Positions 40,149-47,474 of a stretch of 47,474 nucleotides of DNA are shown one piece after another. Each line of letters begins with the position of its first letter. Position 1 is the first letter of the stretch. The position numbers and the translations under genes were made by a program. A model generated the notes under the pieces. That model was not told where the DNA came from. It was given only the letters and a program-made list of their open reading frames with translations, and did not search any database. Origin of the DNA: Elusimicrobiota bacterium (GTDB taxonomy: Bacteria > Elusimicrobiota > Elusimicrobia > UBA1565); NCBI GenBank assembly GCA_016218495.1, contig JACRDU010000084.1:1-47474 (forward strand). The letters run 5' to 3'.

Positions 40149-40850
40149 ATGATGTCTTTCCTGCGCCGTCACAAAGAAACCCTCATCCTCGCCGTCTTTA
40201 TCATCTTCCTGGCGGGGATCTTCGTCGGGCTGGGCGGGTACTACTTCACCGGCGCGGACACCACCGAGGCCGTCGCGGTGGTCGGCGGGGAGAAGATCCC
40301 CTATCTGCGCTACCGCACCCGGCTGAGCCAGACCCTCGAGGCCCTGCGCGCCCAGGGCACCGAGGTCACCGCGGAGATGGAGGCGCAGATCAAGCAGGAG
40401 ATGCTCCGGGAGATGATCGTCGACGAGCTCCTCGCGCAGCAGGCGGAGAAGCTCGGGGTCGTGGTCTCCGACGCGGAGATCGCGAACGCCATCCAGCAGA
40501 CCCCGGCCTTCCAGCGCGACGGGCATTTCGACCAGCAGCTCTACTTCCAGGCGGTGAGCGCCCAGTTCCGCATGTCGCCGGAGAAGTTCGAGCAGTTCCA
40601 CCGGCGCCTGATGCTGAGCTCCAAGCTCAAGGCGATGATCTTCCGGCTCGTTAAGGTCCTGCCGGGGGAGCTGCGCGAGGAGTACGTCCGCTCCGGCGCG
40701 CCGCTCAAGGACTTCGAGGCCAGGAAGGGCGACCTCGAGAAGGACCTCCGCCAGCGCCGGACGCTCGACGCCCTCAACTTCTACCTCCGCCAGCTCTCGA
40801 CCCAGGTGGAGATCCGATCCTTCCTTGAAACGCGGGAAAGCGGCCGCTGA
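40149..40850 (+). CDS. SurA N-terminal domain protein (chaperone, no PPIase domain)
   Basis: A 233-residue membrane-anchored periplasmic protein: N-terminal helix LILAVFIIFLAGIFVGLGGYY, then VAVVGGEKIPYLRYRTRLSQ and a helical domain (QEMLREMIVDELLAQQAEKL, VSDAEIANAIQQTPAF, FDQQLYF) typical of SurA/PpiD N-terminal chaperone domains. The parvulin isomerase domain of full-length relatives is missing. Likely assists folding of exported envelope proteins. AGGAG before the ATG; a second ATG follows at once. Confidence 0.85.
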   Translation: MMSFLRRHKETLILAVFIIFLAGIFVGLGGYYFTGADTTEAVAVVGGEKIPYLRYRTRLSQTLEALRAQGTEVTAEMEAQIKQEMLREMIVDELLAQQAEKLGVVVSDAEIANAIQQTPAFQRDGHFDQQLYFQAVSAQFRMSPEKFEQFHRRLMLSSKLKAMIFRLVKVLPGELREEYVRSGAPLKDFEARKGDLEKDLRQRRTLDALNFYLRQLSTQVEIRSFLETRESGR

Positions 40851-40866
40851 CCCGCCCGGAGACCAC

Positions 40867-41799
40867 ATGGACAAGATACTCGTCGTCGGTTCCATCGCGC
40901 TCGATTCCGTCAAGACGCCCGAAGGCGAGAGCGTCGAGGCGCTGGGCGGCTCGGCCGTCTACTTCTCCCTGTCGGCGCGCAACTTCGTCCCGGTCAGCCT
41001 GGTCGGCGTGGTGGGCGAGGACTTCCCCGCCGAGCACCGCAAGCTGCTGACCGACCATGGCGTGGACTTGAGCGGCCTCAAGACGGCGTCCGGGAAGACC
41101 TTCCGCTGGGTCGGCCGCTTCGGCAAGGACCTCGACAAGGCCAAGACCCTCGACACCCAGCTCAACGTCTTCGAGACCTTCAAGCCCGAGCTGGGGACCG
41201 CGCATAGGAACGCCGAATTCGTCTTCCTGGCCAACATCGACCCCGACCTGCAATGGGAGGTGCTCGCCCAGATGCACAAGCCCCGGGTCGTGGCCTGCGA
41301 CACGATGAACTTCTGGATCGGGCTCAAGCGTCCGGCGCTCAAGGAGCTCTTCAGCCGCGTGGACGTGCTCTTCGTCAACGAGGAGGAGGCGCAGAAGCTG
41401 GCCCGCACCACGAACAACGTGCGCGCCGCCCTCGCCCTCTCGGCCTGGGGCCCGCGGGTGGTCCTGCTCAAGAAGGGCGAGCACGGCACCCTGCTGTGCA
41501 CCGGAGGGAAGGTCTACCCCTTCCCGGCGTTCCCGGTCAAGACGGTCAAGGACCCGACCGGGGCGGGCGATACCTTCGCGGGCGGGTTCATGGGTTCTCT
41601 GGCCTCGTCGGGCGGAGACCTCAAGGACGTGGGGGCCCTGAAGCGGGCCGTCGCGACGGGCTCGGTGATGGCCTCCTTCACCGTCTCGGATTTCTCGACG
41701 CGCCGCCTCGAGACCCTGGCCAAAGCCGAGGTCGAGGAGCGCTTCGCGGAATACCGGGAGCTCTTGTCGCTGCCGGCCTCGGCCGCCGTCCCCGCCTGA
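40867..41799 (+). CDS. PfkB-family sugar/nucleoside kinase
   Basis: A 310-residue ribokinase-type kinase. Motif 1 is ALGGSAVYFSLSARNF, and motif 2 with the catalytic Asp is KDPTGAGDTFAGGFMGSL. DTMNFWIG and VNEEEAQKLA are typical of the adenosine-kinase/sugar-kinase group. Phosphorylates a sugar or nucleoside with ATP; the exact substrate is unknown. The ATG with GGAG lies 16 bases after the chaperone gene; an earlier in-frame start would overlap it. Confidence 0.9.
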   Translation: MDKILVVGSIALDSVKTPEGESVEALGGSAVYFSLSARNFVPVSLVGVVGEDFPAEHRKLLTDHGVDLSGLKTASGKTFRWVGRFGKDLDKAKTLDTQLNVFETFKPELGTAHRNAEFVFLANIDPDLQWEVLAQMHKPRVVACDTMNFWIGLKRPALKELFSRVDVLFVNEEEAQKLARTTNNVRAALALSAWGPRVVLLKKGEHGTLLCTGGKVYPFPAFPVKTVKDPTGAGDTFAGGFMGSLASSGGDLKDVGALKRAVATGSVMASFTVSDFSTRRLETLAKAEVEERFAEYRELLSLPASAAVPA

Positions 41800-42546
41800 G
41801 TGATCGAGGTCGTCGGGCTCTCGAAGCGGTTCGGGACCCACGCCGCCGTCTCCGAGCTCTCGCTGCGCGTCGAGCCCGGGACGATCTACGGCTTCCTCGG
41901 CCCTAACGGCGCGGGCAAGACCACGACGGTGAAGCTGCTCACCGGGCTGCTCCGGCCGAGCGCGGGACGGGCGCTGGTCTGCGGCTTCGACGTGGTCGCC
42001 TCGGCGGTGGAGGCCAAGAGCCGCCTGGGGCTCGTGCCCGACGAGCCGTTCGTCTACCCCAAGCTGACCGGCGCGGAGTTCCTGCGCCTCACCGGCGACC
42101 TCTACGGCATCCCGCTCGCCACGCAGCGCCGCCGCATCCCGGAGCTGCTCGAGATGTTCGAGCTGTCCCATTTCGCGGGCGAGTTGCTGGAGACCTACTC
42201 GCACGGCATGCGCCAGAAGGTGGTGCTGGCCAGCGTCATCCTCCACGAGCCGAAGGCGCTGCTCCTCGACGAGCCTCTGGTGGGCCTCGACCCCAAGAGC
42301 GCCCGCATGGCCAAGGAGATCTTCCGCACGATGGCCGCGCGCGGCTGCGCAATCTTCATGTGCACGCACGTGCTGGAGATCGCCGAGCGCATCTGCGACC
42401 GCATCGGCATCATCCTGGGCGGGCGCCTGATAGCCGAGGGGACCCTGGACGAGCTGCGCCGGCGCGGGAAGGGCGCGGCCCTCGAGGACATCTTCCTCGA
42501 GCTGACCGGCGGGGTCGAGTATGCCGAGCTCCTTAAGAACCTTTAG
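41800..42546 (+). CDS. ABC transporter ATP-binding protein
   Basis: A 248-residue ABC ATPase: Walker A GPNGAGKTTT, a divergent signature YSHGMRQKVVLASVIL, Walker B ALLLDEPLVGLDP and the switch His in CTHVLEIAE. This is the ABC-2 exporter type. GTG start immediately after the kinase gene's stop (TGAGTG). Pairs with the membrane protein encoded next, overlapping by 26 bases. Confidence 0.95.
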   Translation: MIEVVGLSKRFGTHAAVSELSLRVEPGTIYGFLGPNGAGKTTTVKLLTGLLRPSAGRALVCGFDVVASAVEAKSRLGLVPDEPFVYPKLTGAEFLRLTGDLYGIPLATQRRRIPELLEMFELSHFAGELLETYSHGMRQKVVLASVILHEPKALLLDEPLVGLDPKSARMAKEIFRTMAARGCAIFMCTHVLEIAERICDRIGIILGGRLIAEGTLDELRRRGKGAALEDIFLELTGGVEYAELLKNL

Positions 42547-44236
42547 CCTGCTGCAGGGGCGCCGGCTGCGCTCGGCGCGCAACGCCGTCCTGGCGCAGAC
42601 CCCCTGGGAGTGGGCGCGCAACGCCGCGTTCATCGCGATGGGGCTGTGGATGATGGAGGGCATGCGCTGGGGGTTCCACCGCCTGCTGGCCTATCTCGAC
42701 GGCGTGGAGCTGATCGGCGGCCTGCTGACCTGGAAGCTCGTGGCCATGGCCCTGCTGACGACATTCTCGATGGTGGTCATCTCGTCTCTGGTCATTTCGC
42801 TGACCACCTTCTTCTACGCCTCCGACCTGCGCTGGCTGGTCCGGGTGCCGGCGCCCTCGGCCGCCGTGTTCGCCGACAAGGCGGCGGAGACGGTCTTCTA
42901 CTCCTCCTGGATGATCGTCCTGGCCGTGCTGCCCTTGATGGCGGCGCTCATGCAGGTGAAGGGGCTGGGCGCGGCCTTCCTCGGGGCTTTCGCGGCCTTG
43001 CTGCTGCCGGCCCTGGTCCTGGCGACGGCGGGCGGCATGGCCTTCACCCTGTGCCTGATGGCCGCCTTCCCTTCGCCCCGCACCCGGGACGTCGTCTGGG
43101 TGCTGTCGTCCTTGGGCGCGGCGTCCGTCTATGTGTTCGCCCGGGCGGTCGAGCCCGAGCGCCTCATCCGCCCGGACGCGCTGATGCGGGTGGCGGAGTA
43201 CCTGAGCTTCCTGCAGGCGCCGACCGCGCCCTGGGCGCCTTCGTGGTGGCTGACCGAGGGGCTCTCGGCCTGGGCGGGCGGCAGACACGCCCTGTTCTGG
43301 ACCCGCCTGGCCGAACTGTACGCGGCCGCCGGGGCGGCCTCGGCGGCGCTGCTGGCTCTCGCGTCGCGGCTCTATCTGCAGTCCTATGCGGGCGCCCAGG
43401 AGGGGGGGCGGGCCCGGCGTCCCATCGACATCCCGGAGACGCCGGAGATGCGCGTCCGCTCCAGGTTGGCCGCCCTGTTCGGGTCCTGGGCCCCCAGCGC
43501 CGCCACGGCGGCGCTGTATTGGAAGGAGCGCAAGACCTTCGTGCGGGACGTCAAGCACTGGTCCCAGATCGTGCTCATCGGCGCGCTGATCATGGTCTAC
43601 CTTCTGTCGATCGACCGCCTGCCGCTCGACACGCCGGAGCTCAAGAGCCTGGTCTGTTTCCTCAACATCGGGGTGGCGGGCTTCGTGCTGGCCTCGCTCG
43701 GCCTGCGCTTCACCTTCCCGGCCGTCAGCCTGGAGGGGAAGAGCTTCTGGGTGGTGCGCTCCGCCCCGCTGGGCGTCGCGCAGCTGATGCGCCAGAAGCT
43801 GCTCTTCTCCCTGCCGCCGACGCTGGCCGTCGCCACGGCCCTGGTCTTCGTCTCGAACCGCCTGCTCGGCGCCGACCGCTTCGTGGGCACGCTGACATTG
43901 GTCACCATCTGGATGACGGCCTGCACGCTGACGGCGATGGGAATCGGGTTCGGGGCCATGTTCCCGCGCTTCAACGTGGAGAACATCCATCAGGTGGAGT
44001 CCTCCGCGGGAGGGTTCGTCTATATGGCCTGCTCGCTGGCGGCGGTGGGCTTCACCCTGGCCGCGGAGGCTTGGCCGGTGAAGATGCACTTCGACGAGAG
44101 GTTGGGCCGCGCCGGCGCGTGGGACTGGCGCGCGGCCTGCGTCAGCGCCGTGCTGCTGCTGGCGGTGAACGCTGCGGCCGCGGGCGTGCCGTGGGTCCTG
44201 GGGCGTCGCCGTCTGGAGGCTTATGAAGGGGATTGA
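42521..44236 (+). CDS. ABC-2-like exporter permease
   Basis: A 571-residue protein with about 12 hydrophobic helices in several groups and Arg-rich loops (for example MALLTTFSMVVISSLVISLT, GAFAALLLPALVLATAGGMA, VTIWMTACTLTAMGIGFGAM). It looks like the large 'putative ABC exporter' permeases whose ATPase is encoded just upstream. Substrate unknown; the envelope context suggests a lipid or glycan precursor. Start at the ATG inside the ATPase gene. Confidence 0.82.
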   Translation: MPSSLRTFSLLQGRRLRSARNAVLAQTPWEWARNAAFIAMGLWMMEGMRWGFHRLLAYLDGVELIGGLLTWKLVAMALLTTFSMVVISSLVISLTTFFYASDLRWLVRVPAPSAAVFADKAAETVFYSSWMIVLAVLPLMAALMQVKGLGAAFLGAFAALLLPALVLATAGGMAFTLCLMAAFPSPRTRDVVWVLSSLGAASVYVFARAVEPERLIRPDALMRVAEYLSFLQAPTAPWAPSWWLTEGLSAWAGGRHALFWTRLAELYAAAGAASAALLALASRLYLQSYAGAQEGGRARRPIDIPETPEMRVRSRLAALFGSWAPSAATAALYWKERKTFVRDVKHWSQIVLIGALIMVYLLSIDRLPLDTPELKSLVCFLNIGVAGFVLASLGLRFTFPAVSLEGKSFWVVRSAPLGVAQLMRQKLLFSLPPTLAVATALVFVSNRLLGADRFVGTLTLVTIWMTACTLTAMGIGFGAMFPRFNVENIHQVESSAGGFVYMACSLAAVGFTLAAEAWPVKMHFDERLGRAGAWDWRAACVSAVLLLAVNAAAAGVPWVLGRRRLEAYEGD

Positions 44237-44946
44237 ACTCGCGGCCGCCCTGCTGGTGGCCGCTCCGGCGGCGGCGAAGCCGCGGCTGGCCGTCGTGATC
44301 GACGACTTCGGGCTGGAGTACAAGGCGACCCCCGCGGACGCGGAATGGTTCGGCGTCCCCTGGCCGTTCACGGCGGCCGTGATGCCGGAATCGCCGCATT
44401 CCAAGCGCGCGGCGCTGGACGCGGCGCGCGCGGGCAAACCCGTCATCCTGCACTTCCCGTTCGACCCGTTCCAGTCCTACAAGCTTCCGGCGGAGGCGGC
44501 GGACCCCGAGGACGTCCGCAAGGCGGAGGCGTTCCTGGCCAAGTCCCTGGCCCAGGTGCCCGGCGCGGCGGGCCTCAACAACCACCGCTCCGAGAAGGCG
44601 ACGAAGAACCGCCCGCTGATGGCCTGGCTGATGGGCCGTCTCAAGGAGCGCGGGCTCTATTTCGTCGACAGCCGCGTTTCCGGGAAGACCGTGGCCTATG
44701 ATGAGGCGCGCCGCGCGGGGCTGCCGGCGGCCATCAACGACTTCTTCCTGGACCAGGGGCCGCGCAGCGGGGAGGCCTTCTGCCGCAAGTGGCTCAAGAC
44801 CGCGGCCGCCCTGGCGCGGCGGCGCGGCAGCGCCGTGGTGATCGGGCACCACTACTTCCGCTCGACGCTGGACTGCCTCAACGCCGTCCTCCCCGAGCTG
44901 GAGAAGGCGGGGATCGAGCTGGTCCCCGTCTCGGAGCTGGCCGGGG

Positions 44947-44972
<26 letters not shown>
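44223..44972 (+). CDS. YibQ-like divergent polysaccharide deacetylase
   Basis: A 249-residue exported protein: signal peptide (IELAAALLVAAPAAAK), then the signature LAVVIDDFGLEY, AVMPESPHS, VILHFPFDP, LNNHRSEKATKN, YFVDSRVSGKTVAYDEARR, NDFFLD and VIGHHYF. These match the divergent polysaccharide deacetylase (DUF610/YibQ) family, which has a distorted NodB fold and probably acts on envelope glycan. Found beside M23 peptidases in many bacteria. Its start overlaps the permease gene, and its stop overlaps the convergent kinase gene by 26 bases. Confidence 0.88.
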
Positions 44973-47244
<2,272 letters not shown>

Positions 47245-47250
47245 ACGCGC

Positions 47251-47279
47251 AGTTTAACACGCTCCCGGGTCTCCCTCAA
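47251..47279 (-). promoter_or_regulatory. Sigma-70 type promoter, predicted leaderless
   Basis: Minus strand: TTGAGG (47279-47274), 17-base spacer, TAAACT (47256-47251), 6 bases, GTG at 47244. Confidence 0.6.
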
Positions 47280-47343
47280 GGGCCCCTCCCATGTTCCCGG
47301 GTGACGCGCGCTCCCTCTCCAAGTTCACACACTTTGCGAAGTA

Positions 47344-47426
47344 GGCCCCCGACGGATTGCTCAGGCCCCGCGGGGGCCCTCGCGGGCTCGGGGCTACCCG
47401 CCCCGAGCGGGAGGCGTGAACGCCTC
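47344..47426 (-). terminator. Cluster of three hairpins at the right edge
   Basis: GGCCCCCG/CGGGGGCC (47344-47351, 47371-47378), GCTCGGGG/CCCCGAGC (47386-47393, 47401-47408) and GAGGCGT/ACGCCTC (47411-47417, 47420-47426), all perfect stems. They lie directly beyond a possible minus-strand stop codon, so they may be its terminators. Bases 47280-47343 show nothing. Confidence 0.4.
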
Positions 47427-47474
47427 ACGTCAGCACCTCGAACCGGCCAGGACTGGGGAAGTCCATGGCGATGA
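47425..47474 (-). CDS. Possible 3' end of a gene entering from the right
   Basis: The last 50 bases read on the minus strand as IAMDFPSPGRFEVLT then TGA, an ordinary-looking C-terminus followed at once by hairpins. Only 15 codons are visible, so no family can be named. An ATG on the plus strand at 47464 is an alternative reading. Confidence 0.35.
   Translation of the reverse strand, partial: IAMDFPSPGRFEVLT

Overview
This is a GC-rich (roughly 70 percent), densely coded bacterial chromosome segment with about 40 protein genes and one tRNA. Gene content suggests a Gram-negative-type, free-living member of a little-cultured phylum, most likely Elusimicrobiota. The grounds are the type IV pilin, the many secreted Ala/Pro-rich proteins, the lipoproteins and TPR proteins, and the M23-bactofilin pair. 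The assignment is inferred from the style of the proteins and was not tested by phylogeny.

Layout. 171-4997 (+): a lytic transglycosylase, an RpoD-like sigma factor, an EreA/ChaN-like lipoprotein and a secreted protein with a caspase-like His/Cys pair. 5056-7139 (-): a SWIB protein, a DMT-family protein and a phospholipase D-like protein. 7190-9787 (+): five tightly coupled genes (DUF6941-like, small membrane protein, repeat lipoprotein, zinc-finger protein, MurG-like glycosyltransferase). 9663-14738 (-): an envelope-glycan cluster (radical SAM, membrane protein, two glycosyltransferases, M23 peptidase); a 73-bp inverted-repeat element forms the 3' end of one glycosyltransferase gene. 14789-21141 (-): a signalling/secretion operon (response regulator fused to a GspE/PilB ATPase, TPR protein, two histidine kinases, lone receiver). 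The ATPase gene is cut by an in-frame amber codon. 21347-27043: an EamA transporter, a putative degenerate HSP90-like membrane protein, an SPFH/NfeD pair and a CheR-like methyltransferase domain behind a signal peptide. 27071-33359: tRNA-Arg(CCG), a TPR protein, a secreted coiled-coil protein, alaS and a quinone oxidoreductase. 33356-38623 (-): two paralogous secreted proteins with a common N-terminal module and different C-terminal domains (ADP-ribosyltransferase-like; ADP-ribosyltransferase-like plus PIN-like), with a pilin, a lipoprotein and a zinc-ribbon gene between them. 38780-44972 (+): a seven-gene envelope operon (M23, bactofilin, SurA-N protein, PfkB kinase, ABC ATPase and permease, YibQ-like deacetylase). 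44947-47244 (-): a TPR/Ser-Thr kinase with its sensor part N-terminal.

Two patterns run through the window. First, at least a dozen genes carry a -10 hexamer ending 5-8 bases before the start codon, several with a TTG-type -35 exactly 17 bases upstream. This predicts leaderless mRNAs for first genes, while internal genes use TGATG/ATGA overlaps or Shine-Dalgarno sites. Second, secretion and envelope functions dominate: peptidoglycan hydrolases, a bactofilin scaffold, glycan transferases, pilus/secretion parts and a polymorphic-toxin-like pair of secreted paralogs. The pair is the best candidate for an undescribed system. No IS element, CRISPR array or rRNA was seen, and no gene-free stretch exceeds 300 bases.
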